A stretch of DNA of 64,000 nt from CAZUGO01 sp964619935 (lineage in GTDB: Bacteria; Planctomycetota; Phycisphaerae; UBA1845; CAIVHJ01). The stretch is from assembly GCA_964619935.1 (NCBI GenBank), contig CAZUGO010000062.1, forward strand, positions 62,001 through 126,000, read 5' to 3'. A program made the position numbers and the translations under genes. The notes below the pieces were generated by a model. It saw only the letters and a list, made by a program, of their open reading frames with translations. It was not told the origin of the DNA and made no database searches. Shown here in pieces: positions 9,801 through 17,211 of this stretch (its first letter is position 1; each line of letters opens with the position of its first letter).

Positions 9801-9968
9801 GACACCTCGGGTGGTAACGGCTCGAATCCGATCGCAATTGCGACCGATACGGGCAACATCATCTTCGATGCCGACGGCAACTACGGCGCCGCGACTGTGG
9901 TGATCGGCAGCATCCCGGCCGCCCAGGCCGCGAGCCTGGTCGCCGGCAACTTCGCGATCGTGCCGTAA
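6900..9968 (+). CDS. Giant secreted protein: Cys-rich repeats plus RTX/S-layer-like beta domain
   Basis: 1022 residues. The N-terminus has a basic stretch (KQTKTRFARWCK) and a hydrophobic core ending near MMAGTCP, a likely signal peptide. Residues about 30-125 are a small beta domain. Residues about 127-355 contain some nine Cys-rich units of the type CDDGxxCNGAETC and CDCDDDAxCDDG. From about 360 the style changes to Thr/Asn/Gly/Asp-rich beta repeats that begin with TLGQDDLTGSTGDDTF, as in S-layer and RTX adhesins. Near 855-900 there are RTX-like nonapeptides (DTITGSAQADTIS, GAGADVVTPGNG) that normally bind calcium. No protease or other catalytic motif is visible. The likely role is a calcium-stabilised cell-surface layer or adhesin. 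No C-terminal transmembrane or sorting signal is seen. Single-gene unit with its own promoter and terminator. Confidence 0.8.
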   Translation: MVGSKQTKTRFARWCKVGVFALFVPIMMAGTCPMLTLTITNCPTEDVAVGSNVSIAYMTEYTGEGTVVVAGALVGMGTIGGAGIAVDDVGASPISVTPQAAADFTLTLTAGDGSLTSIATCSFTAAGCADNAECDDGNPCNGAETCVDAVCQAGTAVNCDAGFTCNAADGTCDCDDDASCDDGDACNGAETCGANGECVAGTDVVCDESDLCNPEVCDPTDGSCDATPVVCDDGFTCNDADGSCDCDDDAACDDGAFCTGAETCVDGECSSAGSPCNADQTCNEETDACEGGAACEDDADCEDDGLFCNGVDVCDVVAGTCVAADDPCAATNCGGDTPICQEGDDAAVCSCPPTETIDFTLGQDDLTGSTGDDTFSAPLEFNAANAQQVATMQIGDAANGLAGADVVNATFNDEAVTVIPTLSNIETLNLKTFGNGNPAAGVMTFNASGVTGVDTLNSSGSIDDLTVTGLAEHTNIGMLTINDAAVDLTVNFANANITMATDDVIDVTVGSTVGVITINPTGANGFETINVVSSGDGPNSIEQIDEGSNTPTAMNISGPAELQLKTIDNSIVDIDASGTSGGVTLGQGTTAATYVGFNTSDLNNLTGGTGDDVAIFGTTLTTADAADVTEFINLGDGDDVVQATFSAGFGTSLPIQNVEEVRMNVTAGGSVNFQSVAGLNMITLEADAGAQAVTLSGVAGTPTIHYRGTGTNANQAFDTMTFVGSSLAGTDTLTITGDNRAVAMTGGNLATVGGPIVGASIEIINITVADGPWTFGGLNFANGTTYNFTASGNLTLGTVAGTTITNSVNATGVVGDFSATFAGLADFAVVSLGGGNNTVSLAGSGGMSISLTGGANVDTITGSAQADTISSGAGADVVTPGNGIDNVNTGTGADTVSFVTIVAAANANNILDFTAGAGGDIVRLDATTFTDYSGGATVVIRAAGAITDAAGADNQVIVDTAAAIAGMDTSGGNGSNPIAIATDTGNIIFDADGNYGAATVVIGSIPAAQAASLVAGNFAIVP

Positions 9969-10006
9969 GTGGTGATCTGCCCCTGAGGCAGACCGTTTGA
10001 AAACAA

Positions 10007-10042
10007 GAGCCCGGTGGTCAGTGCGATCACCGGGCTCTTTTT
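10007..10042 (+). terminator. Strong intrinsic terminator
   Basis: A perfect 10-bp GC-rich stem (GAGCCCGGTG at 10007-10016 pairing with CACCGGGCTC at 10028-10037), an 11-nt loop and a run of five T. It lies 38 bp after the surface-protein stop. A second small hairpin (TCTGCC/GGCAGA, 9976-9992) precedes it without a T tract. Confidence 0.9.
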
Positions 10043-10485
10043 GCGCGCCGCGCGCCGCGCGCCGGGTTGGCGATCGGCGTGGGCTTCTGAGTTCCACTCT
10101 GGAAGCCGTCTGGCCGCGGGAATCGGACTTGGCCACCCGCATGGGGTGGAGCGGCCACGGGCAATCGTCCGGGCCGCTGCTGGGGTCCATAGCGGGGGCG
10201 TGTGCGCCCACACCCTGGGATCGCGGGTCAAACACCCCGGGTGTCCGAGTCGAACACCTGCTGCGCCCGGAGGCGATGCGTACCGCGCCGCCGCGCCGTC
10301 CGTACCGCGCCGGGAGGCAATCCTTGCTGCGCCGGGGTCTGGCGCTTACCGCGCCGGAGTCCGTTGCGTGCCGCGGCGCGCAGCATTTCCTTGCTGTAGG
10401 TCTGTCGACCCACAGCAGCTTGGAGCCGGACGGGGCGTGCGTGCGGGGGGCCCAGGCGGGATCGCGGCCAGCGGCGGGGTCGGCC
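10043..10485 (+). other. GC-rich intergenic block with short degenerate repeats
   Basis: About 440 bp with no supported gene. Between 10270 and 10400 the 10-mer TACCGCGCCG recurs three times (near 10281, 10303 and 10347), interleaved with GCGCCG and GAGGCAATCCTTGCTGC-like variants. Several overlapping short frames run through it with no family resemblance; they look like by-products of very high GC content. Confidence 0.4.
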
Positions 10486-10926
10486 CTATGGGACCGATGA
10501 CCGAAGCGCTTCCGCATGCTCGGCGCCATGCTCAGGCGTGGGGCCCCATGGGTTGGTGAGGTCGGCCGGCCGATCGGGGATGCGGGCCTCCAATTCAGCC
10601 AGGCGTTGCTGTAACAGGCCGACTTCCTGGGTCAGGTGGTAGTTCTGGCGGTATTGCCGGGTCAGGGACACCGAGACCGTGAAGGAAAACACGTACATGG
10701 CCGCCAGGGTGATGAACAGGGCGGCGGCCGCGTAGCTGAGGTGGAACAAGTCGGCAAAGCGCTTGATCAGGTCGGGGAAGACCCCGCAGATCAGCAGGGT
10801 CACGGCAACGCCCATCCAGGTGATGGCGTAGCGTTCGCGGAGTTCGCCGTTGCGGACCCACCACACGGTGCCGACGAAGGCGCCCACTCCGCTGATCAGC
10901 ATCAATAATTCAGCAGTCAGTCTCAC
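10486..10926 (-). CDS. DUF2304-family membrane protein
   Basis: 146 residues from GTG 10926, chosen because GGAGG at 10936-10940 is 9 nt upstream; a TTG at 10932 is the other option. Three hydrophobic helices (about residues 6-22, 34-52 and 65-85) are followed by an amphipathic coiled-coil region (LTQEVGLLQQRLAELEARI) and a disordered tail. The pattern matches DUF2304 proteins, which are nearly always encoded next to a dolichyl-phosphate-mannose-synthase-like GT2 and are thought to work with it in membrane glycolipid transfer. That partner is the upstream gene here, and the two overlap by 17 bp. Confidence 0.8.
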   Translation of the reverse strand: MRLTAELLMLISGVGAFVGTVWWVRNGELRERYAITWMGVAVTLLICGVFPDLIKRFADLFHLSYAAAALFITLAAMYVFSFTVSVSLTRQYRQNYHLTQEVGLLQQRLAELEARIPDRPADLTNPWGPTPEHGAEHAEALRSSVP

Positions 10927-11662
10927 AAGCAAGCACCTCCGGCCGGCGGAGCCGATCGACCGCGATGGCGATCAGCACCTTGACCATGTAGAACACTGCC
11001 TGAGCACAGTGCAGCGAGGACCGGCCGGCACGGCGCGGCCGCATGGTCACCGGGATCTCGCCGATCCGAAGCCGGTTGCGGGCACACCAGAATAGGGATT
11101 CAGGCTCAGCGTACTCATCGGGGTAGCGGCGGGCAAAGCGCCGCCAGGCCCGCGGTCCGGCACAGCGCATCCCACTGGTCGGGTCGGTGACCCGGCAGCC
11201 CGACAGCAGGCTGATCAGCCCGGCGATCAAGTGAATCCCCAGGCGCCGGGCGGGTGTCGATCGAAAGCCGCCGCCGGCCGGATCCAGGAAGCGGGACCCG
11301 ACGCACAGGTCCAGATCGTGCTCCCGGCAGTGCCGGACCAGTCGCTGGATGGATGTCGCATCATGCTGGCCGTCGGCGTCAAACTGCACGACGTGGCTGA
11401 AGTCGTCTCGGCGGGCGGCATAGCGATAGCCGGTCTGGGTGGCCCCGCCGGTCCGCAGATTGCACGCCAGATGAATCACATGCATGGGCACGCGGCTGAC
11501 CGCGGCCAGGGCTTCGGCCAAGGGTCCGGTGGCGTCGGTCGAGCCATCGTTGACCACCAACACCTCGTAGCCCGCCGGCAGCATCTGCAGTTCGGCCACG
11601 GTGGCCCTCAGCGAGCCCTGCTCATTGAAAGCCGGAATGACAACCAGGACGTTCGCAGACAC
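10910..11662 (-). CDS. GT2 glycosyltransferase, polyprenyl-phosphate hexose synthase-like
   Basis: 250 residues from GTG 11662, which places the start 5 residues before the first strand VVIPAFNE; a TTG at 11737 would add 25 residues but falls inside a perfect palindrome. The GT-A fold is clear: VVIPAFNEQGSL, VVNDGSTDAT, and QFDADGQH containing the metal-binding DXD-type motif, then VGSRF and DPTSGMR. This resembles dolichyl-phosphate mannose synthase and bacterial polyprenyl-phosphate sugar synthases, which load a sugar onto a lipid carrier on the inner membrane face. Co-transcribed with the DUF2304 protein and divergent from the polysaccharide genes that start at 12091. Confidence 0.85.
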   Translation of the reverse strand: MSANVLVVIPAFNEQGSLRATVAELQMLPAGYEVLVVNDGSTDATGPLAEALAAVSRVPMHVIHLACNLRTGGATQTGYRYAARRDDFSHVVQFDADGQHDATSIQRLVRHCREHDLDLCVGSRFLDPAGGGFRSTPARRLGIHLIAGLISLLSGCRVTDPTSGMRCAGPRAWRRFARRYPDEYAEPESLFWCARNRLRIGEIPVTMRPRRAGRSSLHCAQAVFYMVKVLIAIAVDRLRRPEVLACETDC

Positions 11663-12090
11663 GGTAATGGCGCCGCTCCGATGTCCAACCCGGGGGGATG
11701 CGCAGACAGCATCCGCCTGCGCTTGATCACTGATCAATCGGATACTTCGGCGGCCGACTCAAACAGTCCGCCCTCAAAGCCGCGGCAGCCCAACGCTGTT
11801 GTCAGGCGCAGGGTCGAGGTCCAGGGCACCCCGCCGCCCTGCAGGCTCTCTGCTGAGGATCAGGCCCGGGCGGGGGCAGGGGGTGCCCTGGGGTGCTGGT
11901 CGCTGGTACCGCGATATCAGTGTTGCGCTGCCAGGTTGGCTGCACAGGTCGGCCCCGGGGGCGTGTAATTTGTACAAAAGTCGCACCCGCAAATGTGACG
12001 TTACATACCTGATTCGCGGGCCAAGTGGCGTGATTCGACCGACCACCGGCGTTGGGGGGGGGCCGGTTACCCTGTCACCTCGAGGTGCCC
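11663..12090. other. Divergent intergenic region of the polysaccharide locus
   Basis: About 430 bp between divergent glycosyltransferase genes. It holds the perfect palindrome at 11723-11737 and an AT-richer patch around 11968-12010 (TTGTACAAAAG, ACGTTACATACC) that may carry the rightward promoter, although no well-spaced -35/-10 pair stands out. Confidence 0.4.
11723..11737. promoter_or_regulatory. 15-bp perfect palindrome, candidate operator
   Basis: TTGATCA-C-TGATCAA, two 7-bp arms around one base, in the divergent region between two glycosyltransferase transcription units. Its symmetry and position suit a dimeric regulator's operator. Confidence 0.4.
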
Positions 12091-13128
12091 ATGGTTGATC
12101 GGCGGCCGGGAGGCCCCGGCAGCATTGCCGCCGTGGTGGTCAATTACAACGGTGGGGCAGCGGTGTTGGAATGCGTGCGTTCGCTGGCCGCTCAGACCCG
12201 CCGGCCTGACTGCATCGTGGTGGTCGACAATGCCTCGCGCGACGGGTCGGCCGTCCGGGTTCGCACGGAATTTCCCGAGGTGCAGGTGCTCGAGCGCCGG
12301 GTCAACGGTGGCTGGGGCGTCGGCTGCAACCAGGGCATCGAACTGACCGACAGCGAGTTCGTGGCCCTGGTGAACAATGACGCCTACTTGGACCCGCAGT
12401 GCCTCGAGCAGATGGTCGCTGCGATTGAACAGGATCCGCAATACGGGGCCTGCGCCAGCAAGATCCTGTTGTGGGATGATCCGCAGCGCATCGAGGTCGC
12501 CGGCCTGGTCATCTATCCCGACGGCAGCAGCGTCGGGCGCGGCCGGCTGCGGCCGGCGTCGCAGTATGACCGCCTCGAAGAAGTGTTTTGTGCCAATGAC
12601 TGCTGCTGCCTGTACCGCCGGGCGATGATCGAGGACATTGGACTGTACGATCCTGATTTCTTCATTTACTGCGACGAGACCGACATCGGCTACCGCCACC
12701 AACTGGCCGGATGGAAGTGTGTGTACACCCCCCACGCCATTGCCTACCACGCCCATTCTCGGGCGGCCGGTGACTACTCCGACTTCAAGGCCTACCACGT
12801 CGAGCGCAATCGCATCCTGCTGTGCTTGAAGTACTATCCGCTGAGCTTCCTGGTGGCCAGCGTGCCGCGGAGCGTGCAGCGTTTCGTGCTGCAGGTCTGG
12901 CTGTCGATGCGGGGCCGCGGGGCCCTGGCCCACTACTGCCGGCAACGATCTCTGTGGCAGGGGGCCGCCGTGCTGCTGCGCGCCCATTGGGACGCCGTGG
13001 GCCTGGCCCCGGTGATGTGGCGGCGGCGGCGGTCGTTGCGGGCCCTGCGGCGGCTGTCCGACCGCGAGTTTGGCGAGTTGTTTCGGCGGTTCGGGGTGTC
13101 GGCACGGGAGATTGCCGCCTATGAGTGA
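12091..13128 (+). CDS. GT2 glycosyltransferase, rhamnosyltransferase-like
   Basis: 345 residues from ATG 12091 (GAGGTG just upstream). The GT-A core is clear: AAVVVNYNGG, VVVDNASRDGS, the nucleotide-sugar site ALVNNDAYLD, and the acceptor-side block FFIYCDETDIGYR, which corresponds to the ED-type catalytic region of WcaE/RfbN-like rhamnosyl and galactosyl transferases. A basic, moderately hydrophobic C-terminus (residues about 255-330) probably lies on the membrane. Its last 8 bp overlap the aminotransferase gene, so the two are translated together. The product would add a sugar to a lipid-linked surface glycan. Confidence 0.88.
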   Translation: MVDRRPGGPGSIAAVVVNYNGGAAVLECVRSLAAQTRRPDCIVVVDNASRDGSAVRVRTEFPEVQVLERRVNGGWGVGCNQGIELTDSEFVALVNNDAYLDPQCLEQMVAAIEQDPQYGACASKILLWDDPQRIEVAGLVIYPDGSSVGRGRLRPASQYDRLEEVFCANDCCCLYRRAMIEDIGLYDPDFFIYCDETDIGYRHQLAGWKCVYTPHAIAYHAHSRAAGDYSDFKAYHVERNRILLCLKYYPLSFLVASVPRSVQRFVLQVWLSMRGRGALAHYCRQRSLWQGAAVLLRAHWDAVGLAPVMWRRRRSLRALRRLSDREFGELFRRFGVSAREIAAYE

Positions 13129-14272
13129 GACTCAGGCGACCGCAGAGTTGATCCCGGTGTTCTCGAACACGCTTGGCGCTGAGGAGTTGCAGGCCGTCGA
13201 GACCGTGTTCCGCTCCCGCTGGCTCGGCCAGGGCCGCGAATGCGCCGCGTTGGAGCGCGAGCTGGCGGGCCATTGGCGCGCCGAGCATGTGCTGCTCATG
13301 AACAACTGCACGGCCTGCATTTTCATTGCGCTCGAGGCTCTGGGTATCGGCCCCGGCGACGAGGTCATCGTGTCCACCATCAACTTCGTGGCCTGTGGTG
13401 GTGCGGTGTGCGACCTGGGGGCCACACCGGTCTTTGCGGACGTCGATCCGCACACCTTGAATATCCTGCCCGGCGAGATCGAGCGCCTGCGAACTTCACG
13501 GACGCGGGCCGTCATGGTGTTGCACTACGGCGGCCACCCCTGCGACCTGGACGCCGTCCGGTCGGCTTGCGGCGGCCTTGCCCTGATTGAGGACAGCGCC
13601 AATGCGGTCGGTTCGACCTATGCCGGACGGGCCTGCGGAACGATCGGCGACGCCGGAGTGTTCAGCTTTGATGCCATGAAGATTCTGGTCATGGCCGATG
13701 GCGGGGCCTTGGTGGTCAAAGAGGAAGCGGTCGCCCGCAAGGCGCGGGCCCTGCGCTACCTGGGGCTGCCGACAAAGACCGCTTCCGGGATGACCGCCCG
13801 CGGGCGGCACGCCGATCGCTGGTGGGAATACGACCTGGAAGCGACTTCCGGCCGGTTCATCTCCAACGATGTCCTGGCGGCCATCGGCCGGGTCCAACTG
13901 CGCAAGCTGCCGCAGTTCCTGGAACGGCGGCGGACGGTCTGGCGCCGCTATCAGGAGGCTTTTGAAGACCTGCCCGGTGTGCGGCGGCCGCCCGAACCGC
14001 CACCGCAATGCACCAGCTCATACTATCTATATTGGATCCAGTTGGAGGAACGCCGCGATGCCCTGGCCGCGTATCTCGCCGAGCAGGGCATCTACACCAC
14101 CATGCGCTACCATCCGCTGCACCGCGTGAAGTACTTCAAGAGCAGGCAGCCTTTGCCGAATGCCGAGGCTGCGGCTCGGCGGACGTTAAACCTGCCGTTG
14201 CATCAGAATCTCAGTGACGACGATGTGCAATGGGTCGTCGATCGGGTCCGGGCATTCGTCTCTGGCGGATGA
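13121..14272 (+). CDS. DegT/DnrJ/EryC1/StrS aminotransferase
   Basis: 383 residues from ATG 13121, which overlaps the preceding stop. This is a PLP enzyme of the sugar aminotransferase family that makes amino sugars on nucleotide carriers for surface glycans. The N-terminal acceptor-binding region (FRSRWLGQGREC) is followed by the cofactor-binding stretch and EDSANAVGSTY (family pattern EDxAHAxG; the usual His is Asn here). The motif FSFDAMK puts the Schiff-base lysine at residue 187. The C-terminal YLYWIQLEERRD and TTMRYHPLHRVKYF match the family's PLP-phosphate and dimer segments. The substrate is unknown, and no sugar epimerase or dehydratase is nearby. Confidence 0.9.
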   Translation: MSETQATAELIPVFSNTLGAEELQAVETVFRSRWLGQGRECAALERELAGHWRAEHVLLMNNCTACIFIALEALGIGPGDEVIVSTINFVACGGAVCDLGATPVFADVDPHTLNILPGEIERLRTSRTRAVMVLHYGGHPCDLDAVRSACGGLALIEDSANAVGSTYAGRACGTIGDAGVFSFDAMKILVMADGGALVVKEEAVARKARALRYLGLPTKTASGMTARGRHADRWWEYDLEATSGRFISNDVLAAIGRVQLRKLPQFLERRRTVWRRYQEAFEDLPGVRRPPEPPPQCTSSYYLYWIQLEERRDALAAYLAEQGIYTTMRYHPLHRVKYFKSRQPLPNAEAAARRTLNLPLHQNLSDDDVQWVVDRVRAFVSGG

Positions 14273-14291
14273 CGGCGAAAGGCAGTCGACC

Positions 14292-15014
14292 ATGAGCGAT
14301 GCCTGGAGCGCCGAGGTTCAACGGTTTTACGGCGATCCCGACAAACTGCGGGCGGTGGAGCGCCGCCACCAGGCGTTCGTTCGGGCCTACCGGGCGGTCG
14401 CCCGGATCATGGACATCTGTCCGGGCAGCCGGGTGCTGGATGTCGGGTGCGGGGCCGGCCCGTTGGCCACCGCCCTGGGTGAGGCTGTCGCTGCCTACCA
14501 TGGCATTGACGTCTGCCGCGAGGTGATCGCCTTGGCCCGGGCCCGCAACCCGCGGGCGTCCTTCAGCGTCATGGATGTCACCGAGTACGCCGGCGCCGCC
14601 CGGTACGACCATGCGGTCGCGCTGTCGGTGTTGGAGTTCTGTCAGGACAAGACGGCTGCCTTGGCCTCGATCCACCGGGCGCTCAGGAGCGGCGGGAGAT
14701 TGTACGTGGAGGTCCGCAACGCTGACTTCGGCCTGTGGCGGGCGGCCTCGGCCTTGCAGCGCCAGCCGCGGGCCGGCGGCCTGCGGGCGGCTCCGGAGAT
14801 CGAGGCCCACGATTTCCGGGATCTGAGGGTCGTGGAGTGGTCGGGCCTCTTGCGGGCCGCTGGATTTGCCATTGACCATTGCCGCCGGTCCATCCGGCCG
14901 GCGTGGTACGGCGGGATCGCGACCGTCGCAAAGAACGGGATCATCCGGCTGGCGGCATTGACGCTTCCGCTGCGCCGGCATTACATGGTTGGATTCTTGT
15001 GCACGAAGGCGTGA
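14292..15014 (+). CDS. Class I SAM-dependent methyltransferase
   Basis: 240 residues from ATG 14292, 19 bp after the aminotransferase. The SAM-binding motif VLDVGCGAGPLA begins at about residue 48; GIDVCREVIALAR is the second strand (post I), and the ALSVLEFCQDK...GGRLYVEV block matches motifs II and III of UbiE/Methyltransf_11 proteins. The C-terminus is basic and hydrophobic (IRLAALTLPLRRHYMVGF), suggesting membrane contact. It probably methylates a sugar or lipid-linked intermediate of the surrounding glycan locus. Its stop overlaps the next start (GTGA). Confidence 0.85.
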   Translation: MSDAWSAEVQRFYGDPDKLRAVERRHQAFVRAYRAVARIMDICPGSRVLDVGCGAGPLATALGEAVAAYHGIDVCREVIALARARNPRASFSVMDVTEYAGAARYDHAVALSVLEFCQDKTAALASIHRALRSGGRLYVEVRNADFGLWRAASALQRQPRAGGLRAAPEIEAHDFRDLRVVEWSGLLRAAGFAIDHCRRSIRPAWYGGIATVAKNGIIRLAALTLPLRRHYMVGFLCTKA

Positions 15015-15982
15015 CCACCCATTACCGTCTGGGCGACACCTTCGATCTGACCCTGCGCGACGCGGTCGGTGCCACGGAATTGCAGCGCCTGCTGCGGCCG
15101 TTCGCTGTAACCGCACTGCCACAACCGCATGCGACCGTGACCTTGTGCCGCCATCGCCGGCGATCGGGTGGCGTTCGCGGTCGGTACAAGGGCATCGCCT
15201 GGCAGATCGAGCGCCAGGCCCGCACCTCGCAGGGCGTTCATGTGCAGTTCTCCGCGGCTGCGTTTGTCAGCTTCTTGGCGTTGCGCATGGTGCTGTTGCC
15301 GCTGTTGAAGCGCGCTGCGCTCCAGGCCGGCGGGGTGGTGCTGCCGGGATCGGCGTGCTTCATTCAGGGGGTAACCGTATGCCTGCACGGGCCGCCGGGC
15401 AGCGGGAAGACCCGGCTGCTGCTGGAGTTGTTGAATCGCGGGGCGGGACTGATCGGCGACAACGAGTTGCTCATCGGCCCAGATCGCACCGTTCGCAGCG
15501 TGTGTGGTGGCGTCGAGTTGCGTTACGGGACGGTGTGGCGCACACCCTATTGGGAGCGGCTGGCACCCGCGATTCGGCGGCAGCTCCGCTGGCGGGCCCG
15601 GTGGGCTCGGCTGTCGGGCGGCCGGGTGTGCTTCAATTCGGTGATCGCGCCTGAGGCGCTGGGGCACGTGCCCGCAGCCGATGATCCGCAAAACCGGCAC
15701 GTCATCATCCGCATGGGATGGGCCGGCGAGCCGGCGGCCCTGTCGGCCGCGGCGCTGGCTGAACACGTGCGGGCTTGCGAGCGGGCTTATGTGGCGACGT
15801 TCGGCGAGGTCGTGCCCGGACCCGATCTCGCGGCGCTGGGGTGGGCCGTGGGCGACTGCTTCAGGCAATGGGTGCTTCTCGATGCGCCCGCGGCATGGCC
15901 GGCGGACGCCGTGCTGAACCGAATCGCGGGCGTGCCTGCCGCGGAGCTACCCGCGACGGTTCTGGAGGTGGGGCGCACATGA
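15011..15982 (+). CDS. HprK-like P-loop protein of the polysaccharide locus
   Basis: 323 residues from GTG 15011, whose GTGA overlaps the preceding stop. The C-terminal two thirds look like an HprK/PEPCK-type kinase fold: AALQAGGVVLPG, then a Walker A GPPGSGKT at residues 127-134, then GLIGDNELLI, which corresponds to the conserved acidic loop after the P-loop that in HPr kinase reads L.(A/G)DD. An N-terminal beta-rich domain precedes it. Comparable HprK-related proteins are found in polysaccharide and peptide gene clusters without a phosphotransferase system, where their substrate is mostly unknown. Tight stop/start overlaps on both sides argue for a role in glycan assembly or its control. 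Kinase activity is inferred, not shown. Confidence 0.65.
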   Translation: MTTHYRLGDTFDLTLRDAVGATELQRLLRPFAVTALPQPHATVTLCRHRRRSGGVRGRYKGIAWQIERQARTSQGVHVQFSAAAFVSFLALRMVLLPLLKRAALQAGGVVLPGSACFIQGVTVCLHGPPGSGKTRLLLELLNRGAGLIGDNELLIGPDRTVRSVCGGVELRYGTVWRTPYWERLAPAIRRQLRWRARWARLSGGRVCFNSVIAPEALGHVPAADDPQNRHVIIRMGWAGEPAALSAAALAEHVRACERAYVATFGEVVPGPDLAALGWAVGDCFRQWVLLDAPAAWPADAVLNRIAGVPAAELPATVLEVGRT

Positions 15983-17211
15983 CCTCGAGCTACACCAGGG
16001 ATGTACTGCACGGCAGCATCGCCCAGGCGGTGGCCGGGGCCGCCGGATTCAGCTACACGGTGCTCACCGCCCGCTGGTTGGGGCGGGCTGATTTCGGGTT
16101 GTTCCAGGCGGTCATGGCGATCTACGGAGTCTTGATGACCGTGGGGGCTTTGCTGGGCGGGGTCGCCGTCCAGCGGCTGGCGGCAGCATCCGCCGGACAG
16201 CGCGAGGTCGCCGTCAGTCGCATGGTCCGCATCGCCGTGGCGTTGGGGGGGGCTTGCGCGGTGCTGGTGCTGGTCGCCGCGCCGGTCATGGTGCGGCTGC
16301 TGCAGGCCGACGGTCCCGGTGTGCTGCTTGCCCTGGCCGCGCTGATCGCTGCAGCGGTGATTCTGGCGACGGTGTACGGCTGCCTGCAAGGCGCCAACCG
16401 CTACTCCGGGTTCATGTACGCCAAGTGTGCTGAATCGATCCTGTTCGTGGGCTGCGGGGCGCTGTTCATCGGGCTTGGCGGCGGTGCCTGGGGGGCGGTC
16501 CTCGGTTATGCCACGGCCATGTCGATCACGGCGGCGGTGTTGTTGCGGCGCCCCGGATGGTGCCGCTGGAGTGCTGCTCATGACTCGTCGCCCGCAGCCC
16601 GGGGTTCGCCGCTGACCCTGCTGGCCATCTACGGGGCGTTGTTCTTCGTGGTCAATTGCCCGGCGATTGCGGCCCGGATGCGGCTGTCCGCTGACCAGGC
16701 CGGATTGTACGGCGTGTTGTTCTCGCTCAAGAACGCCGTGCTGCCGTTCGTCTTTGCGCTGTGCCTGCCGTTGTATTCCCGTGGCATCTCGCAGCACGCG
16801 GATGCCGGTAACGGGCGGCGGGCGCTGGGCGTGGCCGCGTTGCTGTGCGGCGGGTTCTGCCTGGTGGGCTGGCTGTGGCCGCAATGGATCGTGACCCGGT
16901 TGTTCGGTGGCGACTATTGTGACGCGGCCCCGTTTGTGTTGATGTATGGCGGTTTCTTGACCGTGCACGTGCTGTCGATGGTCTGGATGTTCGGGCAGGC
17001 CGGGCAGGGGCGGCTGCGGGCTCACTTGCTGATCGTGCCGCTGGGTGTCGCGGGCCTTTCTCTGGTCGCCGGCCCGGCCAGTATCTCCAGCTTGATCCTC
17101 ATTCAAGCGCTGGCCTGGGCGGCATACCTGGTGGCCGCCATCGGGGTCGCGGCCGTCGATCGGGTGCGCCTCAACGAGCCGCAACCCTCCAAGAAACCGG
17201 AGTGTGCATAA
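15979..17211 (+). CDS. Wzx-type polysaccharide flippase (MATE/MOP superfamily)
   Basis: 410 residues from ATG 15979; it overlaps the preceding stop as ATGA and is preceded by GGAGGTGGGG. The protein is highly hydrophobic with about 12 predicted membrane helices. Its opening block (AQAVAGAAGFSYTVLTARWLGRADFGLFQAVMAI) is the typical start of polysaccharide flippases: a Gly-rich helix 1, then LGRADFG. It would move a lipid-linked oligosaccharide to the outer face of the inner membrane. As the only flippase here with no Wzy polymerase or ABC exporter seen, it suggests either single-unit glycan transfer or a polymerase encoded elsewhere. Confidence 0.87.
   Translation: MTSSYTRDVLHGSIAQAVAGAAGFSYTVLTARWLGRADFGLFQAVMAIYGVLMTVGALLGGVAVQRLAAASAGQREVAVSRMVRIAVALGGACAVLVLVAAPVMVRLLQADGPGVLLALAALIAAAVILATVYGCLQGANRYSGFMYAKCAESILFVGCGALFIGLGGGAWGAVLGYATAMSITAAVLLRRPGWCRWSAAHDSSPAARGSPLTLLAIYGALFFVVNCPAIAARMRLSADQAGLYGVLFSLKNAVLPFVFALCLPLYSRGISQHADAGNGRRALGVAALLCGGFCLVGWLWPQWIVTRLFGGDYCDAAPFVLMYGGFLTVHVLSMVWMFGQAGQGRLRAHLLIVPLGVAGLSLVAGPASISSLILIQALAWAAYLVAAIGVAAVDRVRLNEPQPSKKPECA

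Noticed and set aside
7173..10529. 1118-residue minus-strand open frame antisense to the RTX-like gene
   Set aside because: It is a mirror of the plus-strand Cys/Gly/Asp-rich repeats and shows Val/Gly/Ala/His-biased composition with no family pattern; the plus-strand gene has a promoter, a ribosome-binding site and a terminator.
10014..10559. Overlapping frames in the GC-rich gap
   Set aside because: Several frames are open at once, a sign of GC bias; no family pattern and no ribosome-binding site.
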